Notes under the pieces: generated by a model
Databases searched by the model: none
The model's input: the letters and a program-made list of their open reading frames with translations, nothing else
What the model was told of the DNA's origin: nothing
NCBI RefSeq assembly: GCF_010119545.1
Contig: NZ_JAAEAA010000003.1
Coordinates: 124,001 to 188,000 of the forward strand
DNA from: Pontibacter fetidus
Lineage (GTDB): Bacteria > Bacteroidota > Bacteroidia > Cytophagales > Hymenobacteraceae
Reading direction: 5' to 3'
DNA: 64,000 bases
Translations under genes and position numbers: made by a program
In this document: piece after piece, positions 23,875 through 32,144 of the stretch
How positions within the stretch are numbered: the stretch's first letter is position 1
Layout: each line of letters opens with the position of its first letter

Positions 23875-24801
23875 ATGAATGACATTGACAAGGCCTTAGA
23901 ACTGCTGCTTACCAAGCTGGAACTATGGGGCAGGCACCTGGTACTCATGCTCCCGAACCTGTTCCTAGCTCTTCTCATCTTAATTATTACCTTTTATGTT
24001 GCCCGGCTTATCCGGAACGGGCTGGATAAGGTAATAACCCGCTTTTCCCATAGCCCTGCCCTCAACAACCTGATCTCTACGCTGCTGTACCTGGCCATTG
24101 TAATGGTAGGCTGCCTGCTGGTGCTGAGCGTACTGAAGCTGGATAACGTGGTGGTATCATTGCTGGCTGGTGTGGGTATAGTTGGTCTGGCATTGGGTTT
24201 TGCTTTTCAGGATATAGCGGCCAACTTTATTTCGGGTACCATTATAGCCGTGCAAAAGCCGTTTGGCGTGGGCGATATGATCGAAACAAACGACTATTTT
24301 GGTGTGATAGAACGCATCACTCTCCGGACTATAAATATCCGGAAAGTGACCGGCGAACTGGTTATGCTGCCTAATAAAATGGTGTTCGAGAACCCGGTCA
24401 CCAACTTTTCTTTCCACGGTATCCGGCGCATCGACCTGGACGTAGGCATTTCGTATGGCGAAGACCTGGAGCAGGTACAGCAAATTGTAATAGAGGCGCT
24501 GCAGGATGTAAAGAACCGTGTAAAGACCCGCGATATAGAAGTGATGTATGATGAATTTGATGAGAGCTCGATTAATTTTAAAGCGCGTTTCTGGGTAACC
24601 TACTCCCGGCAGTTCGATTATGTGAGTGCTAAAAGCGACGCCATTATCCGCATAAAAAAGGCTTTTGACGAACGAGGCGTTATTATCCCGTTCCCGGTTC
24701 GTACCCTGGATTTCAATATTAAGCGTGGCGAAAGATTATCAGATCACCTGGGTGCTATTAAAGTGGCGATAAGATCAGATGATACACCAAAAAAGGACTG
24801 A
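23875..24801 (+). CDS. Mechanosensitive ion channel, MscS family
   Basis: The 308-residue inner-membrane protein has three membrane helices (about 20-40, 60-85 and 92-120). The third carries the Gly/Ala-rich pore helix VSLLAGVGIVGLALGFAFQDIAANFISG, the family hallmark. The beta domain follows with QKPFGVGDMI and VMLPNKMVFENPVTNFS. These channels open under membrane tension and release solutes in osmotic downshock. Length is close to the small E. coli MscS. A perfect bidirectional terminator separates it from the convergent gene. Confidence 0.93.
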   Translation: MNDIDKALELLLTKLELWGRHLVLMLPNLFLALLILIITFYVARLIRNGLDKVITRFSHSPALNNLISTLLYLAIVMVGCLLVLSVLKLDNVVVSLLAGVGIVGLALGFAFQDIAANFISGTIIAVQKPFGVGDMIETNDYFGVIERITLRTINIRKVTGELVMLPNKMVFENPVTNFSFHGIRRIDLDVGISYGEDLEQVQQIVIEALQDVKNRVKTRDIEVMYDEFDESSINFKARFWVTYSRQFDYVSAKSDAIIRIKKAFDERGVIIPFPVRTLDFNIKRGERLSDHLGAIKVAIRSDDTPKKD

Positions 24802-24822
24802 AGCGTAAGTGCTGCAAGTATA

Positions 24823-24862
24823 AAACAAAAGAGCCGGTTACTGCTAACCGGCTCTTTTGTTT
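24823..24862. terminator. Bidirectional terminator between mscS-like and a convergent gene
   Basis: An 18-base perfect stem (24823-24840 with 24845-24862) with a 4-base loop CTGC. A- and T-tracts at both ends serve the plus-strand channel gene and the minus-strand gene at 24861, whose stop lies inside it. Confidence 0.92.
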
Positions 24863-25199
24863 ATTTGTCTCTTTTGTCAAGGTTCTTACCTAAGTCCTCT
24901 ACCTGTTTCAGGAAGCTGTCTACGCCGGTGTCGGCATACGGGCCGTAAGAGTTGGATATAGTACCTTTCAGGCCGCTGCTGGTTTCCACAGCATATAGTA
25001 TCGACATATCATCTGGGTCGCTTTCACCTTCGAAACGGTAAAAGTCTACGATGCGCACCTGGTCTGGCCCAAACTCGTCTTTGTTATCCATGTTACAAAG
25101 CTTGCCCTCTCCGGATACTTTAAAATCATACTTGTAGCCATCTTTACGCAGGCGGTTAAGTACGTTTACCAGAGATCTTTCTTCTACTTTATCTTGCAT
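24861..25199 (-). CDS. Small conserved-type protein of unknown function
   Basis: The 112-residue acidic soluble protein has no signal peptide. It shows LVNVLNRLRKDGYKYDFKV at the start, then VRIVDFYRFEGESDPDDMSILYAVETSSGLKGTI and a TGVDSFLKQVEDL end. I recall similar Bacteroidota proteins that databases label loosely as phosphoribosylpyrophosphate synthetase, but no such catalytic motif is visible here. Its stop codon lies inside the shared terminator. Confidence 0.75.
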   Translation of the reverse strand: MQDKVEERSLVNVLNRLRKDGYKYDFKVSGEGKLCNMDNKDEFGPDQVRIVDFYRFEGESDPDDMSILYAVETSSGLKGTISNSYGPYADTGVDSFLKQVEDLGKNLDKRDK

Positions 25200-25335
25200 A
25201 ATATCTTCAGTTAAGATGATTAAATTCTATAGTTATGTTACAGATTGTGGCTATAGAACTATACGCAAAAAATAGCTTTGGTTATGTACTGGAGTATAAA
25301 TTTTACGGATAGGGCAAAGTATAAACGTACCTATA

Positions 25336-25374
25336 AAAGAAAGGCGCCACCCTGTACGAGGTAGCGCCTTTTAT
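25336..25374 (-). terminator. Terminator on the minus strand
   Basis: AAAGGCGC (25340-25347) pairs with GCGCCTTT (25364-25371); on the minus strand it follows the small Cys-rich gene at 25397 and ends in TTTCTTTT. Confidence 0.8.
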
Positions 25375-25396
25375 AGTTTACAACCTAAGCTATAGT

Positions 25397-25588
25397 TTAT
25401 ACGTTGGGTAATGCAGCCTTTTTCCTGCGCTCCATCTCCTGCTCTATCTTTTTAAAGTCGATACCGCCACAAGCGCCGCAGCTTTTGGCACAACCTTCGG
25501 CTTTGCTGCTAAAGGTGCGGTAAAGCATACGAACCATGTACGCGACTGCAACTATAAAAAGTAGGAGAATGATGATTTGCTGTACCAT
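25397..25588 (-). CDS. Small Cys-rich membrane protein, FeoB-associated-like
   Basis: The 63-residue protein has one N-terminal membrane helix (IIILLLFIVAVAYMVRML), then a Cys cluster CAKSCGACGG and a short charged helix. This layout matches the FeoB-associated Cys-rich membrane proteins that usually sit next to ferrous-iron transporters. No feoA or feoB is present in this window; instead it follows the inositol phosphatase gene by 31 bases. The role may be iron-related, but the context does not show it. Confidence 0.75.
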   Translation of the reverse strand: MVQQIIILLLFIVAVAYMVRMLYRTFSSKAEGCAKSCGACGGIDFKKIEQEMERRKKAALPNV

Positions 25589-25619
25589 ATTGTTACAACT
25601 ATAAGCAAGTATAAAAAGT

Positions 25620-26423
25620 TTAGGGTTGCGGCTTTTTCCAGTGCTGGGCTATAGTTTGCAGCATTTCGGAGTGTATGTTGCCGTTGCTGGCTACAATCTC
25701 CCGGCCAAAAACATAATCGCCGCCCTCGGTAAATTTAGAAAGTTTTCCGCCCGCTTCCTGCACTATAACTGCGCCGGCAGCCACGTCCCAGGCATTCAGG
25801 TTATACTCAAAAAAACCCTCGAAACGGCCGGCAGCTACATAAGCCAAATCTAAGGCGGCAGAGCCTATACGACGGACTCCATGCGAGGTAGCCATAAAAG
25901 CGCCCAATACCTGTAAATACTGTTGCGTCAGGCTAAAATCATAGTATGGGAAGCCGGTAGCGATCAGCGAATCTTTTAACGCAGGAGCATCAGATACCTT
26001 GATCTGTCTATCGTTCAGGTAGGCGCCGTTGCCCTTGGTAGCATAAAAGCATTCGTCCTGCATGGGGGCATAAATTACGCCCAGCACCATTTCATCTCCT
26101 TCCATCAGCCCTATACTTACGCCAAAGTGCAGCAAGCCGTGAGTAAAATTTGTGGTGCCATCCAGCGGGTCGATGATCCAGTTATAGGTTTCGCCGCGCT
26201 CGGTGGCTGTTTCTTCTTCGGTTATAAAGCCAGCTTCAGGCAGTAGTTTCTGCAGGTCGTTTACCAGTTGGGCTTCGGCCTGTTTATCTACATACGATAC
26301 CAGGTCGTTAAAGCCTTTCATTTCTATTTTAGAGCGATCGAAGGTGGCGGCTTCCTGTTTAATAAAAGCCCCGGCGCTTCGGGCAATTTCAGTTACGCTT
26401 TGGCAAAGTTGCTGCAGATCCAT
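25620..26423 (-). CDS. Inositol monophosphatase family protein
   Basis: The 267-residue enzyme has the metal-binding motifs of the family: ITEEET (about residue 70), WIIDPLDGTTNFTHG (about 85-99) and WDVAAGAVIVQEAGG (about 218-232). It hydrolyses inositol phosphates or related sugar phosphates such as 3'-phosphoadenosine phosphate in the cytoplasm with magnesium. It follows lnt by 39 bases in a minus-strand row rsmI-lnt-this gene-Cys-rich protein. Confidence 0.92.
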   Translation of the reverse strand: MDLQQLCQSVTEIARSAGAFIKQEAATFDRSKIEMKGFNDLVSYVDKQAEAQLVNDLQKLLPEAGFITEEETATERGETYNWIIDPLDGTTNFTHGLLHFGVSIGLMEGDEMVLGVIYAPMQDECFYATKGNGAYLNDRQIKVSDAPALKDSLIATGFPYYDFSLTQQYLQVLGAFMATSHGVRRIGSAALDLAYVAAGRFEGFFEYNLNAWDVAAGAVIVQEAGGKLSKFTEGGDYVFGREIVASNGNIHSEMLQTIAQHWKKPQP

Positions 26424-26462
26424 AGTTTATAGTTTGGTTGGCAAAGCTTATAGTTACGTAGC

Positions 26463-28145
26463 TTAGGCGCGTGTTGCTACTTTTGCTGCAGGAGTTTGTT
26501 TTTTTCTGTTTACAAAACCGGCAACTATAGCCACCACAAATAGCAGCAATGCCAACCACAAAGCTGAGTTGCCAATGTACTCGCCCATGCGGGTATAAAA
26601 AGTAAGATCCGTGTTGGCAAGTATAGTTTGCGACAACGACGCCTGTACCCACCAGCCAGATCGGTCGGTTATCTCCCCTTTCTGGTTAATAAAGGCAGAG
26701 ATACCGGTATTGGCAGCACGGGCTATACTTCGGCGTGTTTCGATGGCGCGGAGTGTGGCGTATTGTAAATGCTGTTTATAGCCTGGTGAGTCGCTCCACC
26801 AGCCATCGTTCGTGATCACAAATATCAAACTGGCCCCGTTCTTCACATACTCCGATACATATTCACCATAGATAGACTCGTAACAGATAACCGGCGCTGC
26901 ACCTAAAGCTGCATTTTGTGAATGCTTAAACACATCGCGGGTTTCCTGACTTCCCTGGCTGCCAACTGTTCCGCCCAAGTCTATCGCTAATGGCCCCAGA
27001 AATTTGAAAACCTCCGGATAGGGCAGCTTCTCTACACCAGGCACCAGTTTAGACTTATGGTACAGATCTATCTCATTTTTGCGATTTATGTGCATGGCCG
27101 TATTAAAGGAGTCGTAGTACCCAAAGCCCTCCAAGTGGCGTATAGTTGGGCTGGCGTCCTTGTTATCGCCATAGAAAGTATAGCTATCTAGGCCAGTGAC
27201 CAGTTCTATATCCGGGTGGCGCTGCACAAACTCTTTTAACTCTTGTATTGACTGATAACTGTGCAGTTGCTCTTCCCAGTAACCGTTATCCTGGCGCAAA
27301 GCTGTTTCGGGCCAGACCACAAATTTCGTTTTCGGCGTGATCTTTTGCTCCGAAAGGCTGATCATGCGCTGCTGCTGCTCCTCGTAAGGTATAAAGTTGT
27401 CGTGGCCGGAGAATTTCTCGTGATAAGGATCTATGTTCGGTTGTACCACCACTACTTCAGTAGGCGTACCTTTCTCTTCGTAACCGGCAAGTATAGCATA
27501 AGAGATAACGATAGGCACAACTATAAGCACCAATGGCAACCATAGCTTTTTAAACTCCACGCGTTGCTGAGGGTAATCTTTGATGATTAAAAAGATAAGC
27601 AGGTTAACCAGCAGCACCCATACCGAGCCTCCTAAAAAGCCAGTATACTCATACCATTGCACCCATGTGTTAAGCGTTGCAAAACCATTGCCCAGCGTAA
27701 GCCAGGGCCACGACAGATCCCAGTTCAGGTGAAATTGCTCGAAAGCTACCCAGTAAACTATAAAAGAAATGTAGCCAAGGGTATTGCCCAGGTATTTGCG
27801 GGTAAAGTAAAAGGCCGTTAGCGGAATGCACATCAGCAGCGCATTAAGCAACACGGCAAAAATACCTCCTGGTAAAGTAGAGTGCATCACCCACCAGGTT
27901 GTAAATAGGTTCCAGAGCATCATGGCCAGGAATGACCACTTAAAAAAAGTAAAGCCCGGCGATCTATACTTGCCACTTTCAACTATAAGCTTCTCCATGT
28001 AAAGCACAGGCACAAACCCGACAAACAGGAAAAAAGCCAGCGGCTTGGTAGGCCAGCCGAGCCAAAGTATAAGCCCTGATAAAAGAGCGAGGAACGGAAG
28101 TATATAAGGGCTATTTACTACCCTGTACAACAATGACGAATTCAC
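26463..28145 (-). CDS. lnt: Apolipoprotein N-acyltransferase
   Basis: The 560-residue inner-membrane enzyme has about eight membrane helices and a periplasmic nitrilase-type domain with the Glu-Lys-Cys triad: Glu in VWPETALRQDN, Lys in YHKSKLVPGVEKLPYPE, and Cys in APVICYESIYGEY. It adds the third acyl chain to lipoproteins, which matters for the many lipoproteins in this window. The start is a GTG that overlaps the end of rsmI by 35 bases; the next Met is far inside the membrane region, so the overlap is probably real and the two are coupled. Confidence 0.93.
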   Translation of the reverse strand: MNSSLLYRVVNSPYILPFLALLSGLILWLGWPTKPLAFFLFVGFVPVLYMEKLIVESGKYRSPGFTFFKWSFLAMMLWNLFTTWWVMHSTLPGGIFAVLLNALLMCIPLTAFYFTRKYLGNTLGYISFIVYWVAFEQFHLNWDLSWPWLTLGNGFATLNTWVQWYEYTGFLGGSVWVLLVNLLIFLIIKDYPQQRVEFKKLWLPLVLIVVPIVISYAILAGYEEKGTPTEVVVVQPNIDPYHEKFSGHDNFIPYEEQQQRMISLSEQKITPKTKFVVWPETALRQDNGYWEEQLHSYQSIQELKEFVQRHPDIELVTGLDSYTFYGDNKDASPTIRHLEGFGYYDSFNTAMHINRKNEIDLYHKSKLVPGVEKLPYPEVFKFLGPLAIDLGGTVGSQGSQETRDVFKHSQNAALGAAPVICYESIYGEYVSEYVKNGASLIFVITNDGWWSDSPGYKQHLQYATLRAIETRRSIARAANTGISAFINQKGEITDRSGWWVQASLSQTILANTDLTFYTRMGEYIGNSALWLALLLFVVAIVAGFVNRKKQTPAAKVATRA

Positions 28146-28797
28146 CTTTGATTGCTTTGGTTGTAAAGATTTGTATTAGTTCGTCGAGGGTGCCGTTTAT
28201 GGTCTCTTCGAACATTTTTGAGATTTCACGTGAAACGGAAGCCATGCGCTCGCCGCCAAAATATTCTTTAAACTGGGTTAAAGTCTTTAATAAACGGTGC
28301 GGCGACTCATAAAAGATCATCGTGCGCTCTTCTTCGGCCAGGCTTTGCAGGCGTGTCTGGCGTCCTTTCTTTATGGGAAGAAATCCTTCAAACGTAAACC
28401 TATCGGTGCTGAAACCTGATTTTACCAATGCTGGCACAAATGCAGTAGCTCCCGGCAAACATTCTACTTTCAAGTCGTTCTTCAAACACTCACGTACCAG
28501 GAAAAAACCAGGATCAGAAATACCCGGCGTGCCTGCATCCGAAATAAGGGCCATCACTTCTCCGGCTTTCAGACGGTCTATTAGATGTGAAGTAGCTTTG
28601 TGTTCGTTGTGCAGGTGGTGGCTGTGCATGCGTTTTTCAATACCCAGGTGCTGCAGCAGTTTGCCACTGGTCCGGGTATCTTCTGCCAGTATCACGTCCA
28701 CTTCTTTCAGTATTCTGATGGCACGCAGCGTTATATCTTCCAGGTTACCAATAGGTGTAGGCACCAGGTATAGGTTTGTTTTTTCGGGTTCCTGCAT
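28111..28797 (-). CDS. rsmI: 16S rRNA (cytidine-1402-2'-O)-methyltransferase RsmI
   Basis: The 228-residue protein has the tetrapyrrole-methylase fold with LYLVPTPIGNLEDITLRA at the N-terminus, EDTRTSGKLL, and the SAM-binding DAGTPGISDPG. RsmI methylates the ribose of C1402 in the decoding centre of 16S rRNA. A perfect -7 box lies exactly four bases before the ATG, predicting a leaderless transcript. It overlaps lnt downstream. Confidence 0.96.
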   Translation of the reverse strand: MQEPEKTNLYLVPTPIGNLEDITLRAIRILKEVDVILAEDTRTSGKLLQHLGIEKRMHSHHLHNEHKATSHLIDRLKAGEVMALISDAGTPGISDPGFFLVRECLKNDLKVECLPGATAFVPALVKSGFSTDRFTFEGFLPIKKGRQTRLQSLAEEERTMIFYESPHRLLKTLTQFKEYFGGERMASVSREISKMFEETINGTLDELIQIFTTKAIKGEFVIVVQGSK

Positions 28798-28801
28798 GCT
28801 G

Positions 28802-28809
28802 CAAAGATA
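28802..28809 (-). promoter_or_regulatory. -7 box placed for leaderless transcription of rsmI
   Basis: TATCTTTG on the minus strand ends four bases before the ATG (spacer CAGC). With the usual start distance for this box, transcription would begin at the A of the start codon. Confidence 0.6.
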
Positions 28810-28918
28810 CTACTTAATTGCTGATTGTTAATTGCTAGCTGCCAAAGCGACTGTAAGCGAAGTATAGCCATAATGTTTGTATTTATCCACAACTATAAAC
28901 TATACCTCCAACTATAGC

Positions 28919-29173
28919 CTACTCCTCCGTAGCTGTCATCTGATCGTAAATCTCATCGATGCGCTGGGCAAGTTTCAGGTCTCGTTTGGTTACCGTATTA
29001 CCGGCATCGTGGGTAGTCAGCTCAATTTCTATTTTGTTGTACACATTGCTCCACCACGGATGATGGTCCATTTCCTCGGCTACTTCGGCTACCTGCTGCA
29101 TAAATGCCATCGCTTGTTTAAAATCTTTGAAGGTGAGGCTGCGGTGCAATTTATTGTCTTCTTCTTTCCACAT
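28919..29173 (-). CDS. 4a-hydroxytetrahydrobiopterin dehydratase (pterin carbinolamine dehydratase)
   Basis: The 84-residue protein is a compact member of the PCD/DCoH family, with TFKDFKQAMAFMQQVAEVAE, the active-site DHHPWWSNVYNKIEIELTTHDAG and a C-terminal DLKLAQRIDEIY helix. It dehydrates the 4a-carbinolamine made by aromatic amino acid hydroxylases and regenerates the pterin cofactor. No hydroxylase gene lies nearby. It is shorter than the usual 95-105 residues at the N-terminus only. Confidence 0.9.
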   Translation of the reverse strand: MWKEEDNKLHRSLTFKDFKQAMAFMQQVAEVAEEMDHHPWWSNVYNKIEIELTTHDAGNTVTKRDLKLAQRIDEIYDQMTATEE

Positions 29174-29315
29174 AGTTTGTAGGTCTATAGTTGCTTATAC
29201 TCTGTAACCTGATTTAACGATGAGTTTGCATCGCTGGCAACGCATTAAAAATGGCTGGCGTATAGCATAACGCAACATTTAACTGCATCTATACTTTGTT
29301 AAAGCTACTAAAACT

Positions 29316-30176
29316 ATGGAAAACAAACCGAAAAAGCTGCCGGCACAAAAGCAGAAAACCCAGCCCGGCAAAGAGCATAAAATGACCCCGCAGCCCGAAT
29401 TTATCCGGGACAACTATAAAGGCAGCGACAAGCTTAAAGATAAAGTAGCCCTTATAACCGGCGGCGATAGCGGTATTGGCCGGGCGGTAGCTGTACACTT
29501 TGCACGAGAAGGAGCCGACATAGCTATAGTGTACCTGAACGAAGATCAAGATGCTGAAGACACAAAAGAACTGGTGGAACAGGAAGGAAGAAAATGCCTG
29601 TTGATTTCAGGTGATATCGGGAATGAAAAGTTTTGCCAGAAAGCGGTTGACCAAACTATAAAAAAGCTGGGCAAACTGGATGTACTGGTTAACAATGCCG
29701 CCGAGCAACACGAGCAATCCGAGCTGCAGGATATTACAAAAGCACAGCTGGAGAAAACATTCCAGACCAATATATTCTCGATGTTCTATTTCACCAAAGC
29801 TGCTTTGGGACACATGAAAGAAGGCAGCGCCATTATCAATACTACCTCAGTTACCTCTTACCGTGGCAGCCATCACCTCATGGATTATGCCTCTACCAAA
29901 GGAGCCATTACGGCCTTTACAAGATCATTATCCGCTAACCTGGCCGAGAAAAAGATACGTGTAAACGGCGTAGCTCCCGGCCCTATCTGGACCCCACTCA
30001 TACCAGCCTCTTTTGATGCCAAGGAAGTAAAAGAATTTGGCCAAAATGTACCACTTAAGCGCCCTGGTCAGCCTTCTGAAGTAGCTCCCGCCTATGTGTT
30101 ACTGGCCTCTGAAGATGGCTCTTATATTACCGGGCAAATAATTCACGTTAATGGTGGCGAGCAGGTAGGCTCGTAG
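29316..30176 (+). CDS. SDR family oxidoreductase, general-stress-protein type
   Basis: The 286-residue protein has a 40-residue hydrophilic N-terminal extension (LPAQKQKTQPGKEHKMTPQP) typical of the GSP39/YghA branch, then the NADP-binding TGGDSGIGRA, NNAAEQHEQ, catalytic YASTK (Tyr about 196) and an HVNGGE end. Members are often induced by general stress. Two small hydrophilic genes follow, which fits a stress-related group. Confidence 0.88.
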   Translation: MENKPKKLPAQKQKTQPGKEHKMTPQPEFIRDNYKGSDKLKDKVALITGGDSGIGRAVAVHFAREGADIAIVYLNEDQDAEDTKELVEQEGRKCLLISGDIGNEKFCQKAVDQTIKKLGKLDVLVNNAAEQHEQSELQDITKAQLEKTFQTNIFSMFYFTKAALGHMKEGSAIINTTSVTSYRGSHHLMDYASTKGAITAFTRSLSANLAEKKIRVNGVAPGPIWTPLIPASFDAKEVKEFGQNVPLKRPGQPSEVAPAYVLLASEDGSYITGQIIHVNGGEQVGS

Positions 30177-30257
30177 ATTTTACTCAACCATAACTATAGA
30201 AATGGAGTAAAAAGAGTTATGCTAAAGAATACCTAAGACACATAAATTTGATTGATT

Positions 30258-30557
30258 ATGGCTGATAATAAAGAAGATAAAAACTCGCAGAAAGATGTTG
30301 GGCATAACCGCCCGGTGCGGGTAATAGAAGACGATACAAGCGAACTGGAGATGCGCGCAGGGCACATTATACCAGGTGCAGATCCGCCAAAGAATGAGCA
30401 CCAGCGAGGTGGCTTTGGTAACCGCGATGGCAAAGAAGGTTTTGGTAGCGATACCGCTTCCGAAGGTCCATCTGCCACAGGGGTTAACGACTTCGCTGAC
30501 GACGGAACACCACCACCAGATAACATGCGCACCGAAGACGAAGGAAGAGGAACCTGA
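30258..30557 (+). CDS. Small hydrophilic protein of unknown function
   Basis: The 99-residue product is rich in Asp, Glu, Gly and Asn, lacks hydrophobic stretches and Cys, and is probably disordered (HIIPGADPPKNEHQRGGFGN, TPPPDNMRTEDEGRGT). I take the ATG at 30258 rather than the TTG two codons earlier. No family is recognised. Its position after a stress-type SDR and before a similar hydrophilic protein suggests a desiccation or stress role, by inference only. Confidence 0.7.
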   Translation: MADNKEDKNSQKDVGHNRPVRVIEDDTSELEMRAGHIIPGADPPKNEHQRGGFGNRDGKEGFGSDTASEGPSATGVNDFADDGTPPPDNMRTEDEGRGT

Positions 30558-30614
30558 TCTAGGGATAGATTTATACTTGCCGAATAGAAGTGGCGAGCAA
30601 TTTTAAATTTAAAG

Positions 30615-30621
30615 AAGGAGG
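30615..30621 (+). promoter_or_regulatory. Strong Shine-Dalgarno site (unusual here)
   Basis: AAGGAGG lies five bases before the ATG at 30627. Most genes in this window have no such site, as expected for Bacteroidota, so its presence suggests particularly strong translation. Confidence 0.7.
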
Positions 30622-30626
30622 ACAAG

Positions 30627-30854
30627 ATGCCATCATATAAGCACACCAAACCAAGCGGTGAAAACAAAGGTAACCCGGCAGGCAAAGGCCAGGACAAAGC
30701 AGGCGTAAAACCAACTGGACAGACAGACGATAAGTTAAAAAATAAGTACACCGAAGGAGCAGATGAAAAAGCAGCTCAGACAGGTAACGTACTTAAAAAC
30801 AACGACAACCGTAATACAAACAAGCCTGACCTGGATAAAGGAAAGTATAACTAA
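30627..30854 (+). CDS. Small Lys/Asn/Gly-rich hydrophilic protein
   Basis: The 75-residue product is almost free of hydrophobic residues (KPSGENKGNPAGKGQDKAG, NNDNRNTNKPDLDKGKYN) and resembles hydrophilin-like stress proteins in composition. No family is recognised. The start is supported by an AAGGAGG site at the right distance, rare in this window. A perfect terminator follows, so the gene is a distinct unit or the end of the SDR group. Confidence 0.75.
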   Translation: MPSYKHTKPSGENKGNPAGKGQDKAGVKPTGQTDDKLKNKYTEGADEKAAQTGNVLKNNDNRNTNKPDLDKGKYN

Positions 30855-30870
30855 GCATAACTGATATGCA

Positions 30871-30907
30871 TAAAAATAGCACCTGCCCACAACAGGTGCT
30901 ATTTTTA
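30871..30907 (+). terminator. Terminator after the small hydrophilic gene
   Basis: A 15-base perfect stem (30871-30885 with 30893-30907) around a 7-base loop, ending in a T-rich arm. Confidence 0.9.
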
Positions 30908-30910
30908 TGA

Positions 30911-30918
30911 TACATTTG
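30911..30918 (+). promoter_or_regulatory. -7 box of the metallophosphoesterase gene
   Basis: TACATTTG, perfect TAnnTTTG match, 25 bases before the ATG at 30944. Confidence 0.6.
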
Positions 30919-30943
30919 CTATACTTAACCTTATAAGTTTCTG

Positions 30944-31639
30944 ATGGCCCGTTACGCCCTAACTGATATACACGGTTGCGCTCAAACACTGAAAGCATTG
31001 GTGCTGGAGCAACTTAAGCTACAGAAAAAAGACGAGTTGTATATTCTTGGCGACCTGGTAAATAAAGGCCCCGACAGCAAAGGCGTTATTGATTTTATAG
31101 TTCATCTACAAAAACAGAACTATAATGTGCAGTGCCTTCGTGGCAATCACGACCAAATGCTCTTGAAGGCTGCTACCAAAGGAGAAGCAGCCTTGAACCT
31201 CTCCCCCTCAGAAAAAGAATTAGCTCTGCAAAGCTTCGGAATACGAACATTCGAACACCTCTCTCCCAAATATGTAGCTTTCCTGAAAAACCTTCCCTAT
31301 TACCTTGAGCTATCAGATTATTTCTTAGTACATGCAGGCTTCGATTTTAAGCAAACAGATATTTTTAAAGATAAAGAAGCCATGCTGAATATACGAGGCT
31401 TTAAACCTGATCCGGCCAAAGTAAATAACAAGAGGTTAGTACATGGTCACACACCAATTGCTTTGCATAGTATCAAAAAGGCAGTCGCGCATAATGATTA
31501 TGCTTTGAACCTGGATGCTGGTTGTGTATATTATAAAAATGCGAGCTTTGGTAACCTAGTAGCACTTGATTTAGATACACAGGAGTTATTCTCACAGCCC
31601 AATATAGATCGCCCATATCCTGTCCGCAGGAAAAGCTAG
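30944..31639 (+). CDS. Metallophosphoesterase (PPP-type serine/threonine phosphatase-like)
   Basis: The 231-residue cytoplasmic enzyme has the five phosphoesterase motifs: TDIHG (residues 7-11), GDLVNKGPDS (about 36-45), RGNHD (about 67-71), a His in FLVHAGF and HGHTP near 166. The set binds two metal ions and matches the small bacterial PrpA-like or Ap4A-hydrolase-like members. The substrate could be phosphoproteins or dinucleoside polyphosphates. Confidence 0.88.
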   Translation: MARYALTDIHGCAQTLKALVLEQLKLQKKDELYILGDLVNKGPDSKGVIDFIVHLQKQNYNVQCLRGNHDQMLLKAATKGEAALNLSPSEKELALQSFGIRTFEHLSPKYVAFLKNLPYYLELSDYFLVHAGFDFKQTDIFKDKEAMLNIRGFKPDPAKVNNKRLVHGHTPIALHSIKKAVAHNDYALNLDAGCVYYKNASFGNLVALDLDTQELFSQPNIDRPYPVRRKS

Positions 31640-32144
31640 GCTATGCAATAGTTTTTCCAGGTAGTGCACTTCTACCATAGCTAAATTTCATGATTTATGT
31701 TCACTCATTCTAAGAAGGCATACCTACAATTGGGTATAATCTCTTGCTATTTAGAATTGCATAAACTTTCTATACTACAATTCTATATTCAAAATTCATA
31801 TTAAGATTTTTTTTTGTACTTTTTATGTTTCATGTTGTGAGATATTTTTTTTTACTTCTTTTCTAGGAGCTAAAGTAAGACAGCTAAAAGATTTTATTTT
31901 AATAGTTAATGGTTTGATACACAGTATTATGTAGTCTTTTATTAGTGGCTAATATAGCTGTTATATAATATGCTGTATAATATATATTAAATATTATACT
32001 TTGTCGCTATGGGGGTGGTTTGTATAAAAAAATAGTTATAAAGACTTGCAATGATAAGGAATAAATTATCTTATTTTGCAAATAATTATCCGATCATAAG
32101 AGGCTAACTGACAATAAATTAATACTTGCTACAATTTTCAAGCT
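31640..32144 (+). other. AT-rich gene-free region (505 bases)
   Basis: Clearly richer in A and T than the rest of the window, with long T-runs (nine T at 31806 and again at 31847). It lacks the CTATAG motif that fills other gaps. A near-consensus -7 box, TTATTTTG at 32071-32078, lies 66 bases before the T9SS gene. I see no gene or terminator. Confidence 0.6.

Noticed and set aside
22815-24801. Radical SAM protein and neighbours as a peptide-modification (RiPP) cluster
   Set aside because: No precursor-like small gene or exporter is adjacent; the next gene is an ordinary MscS channel.
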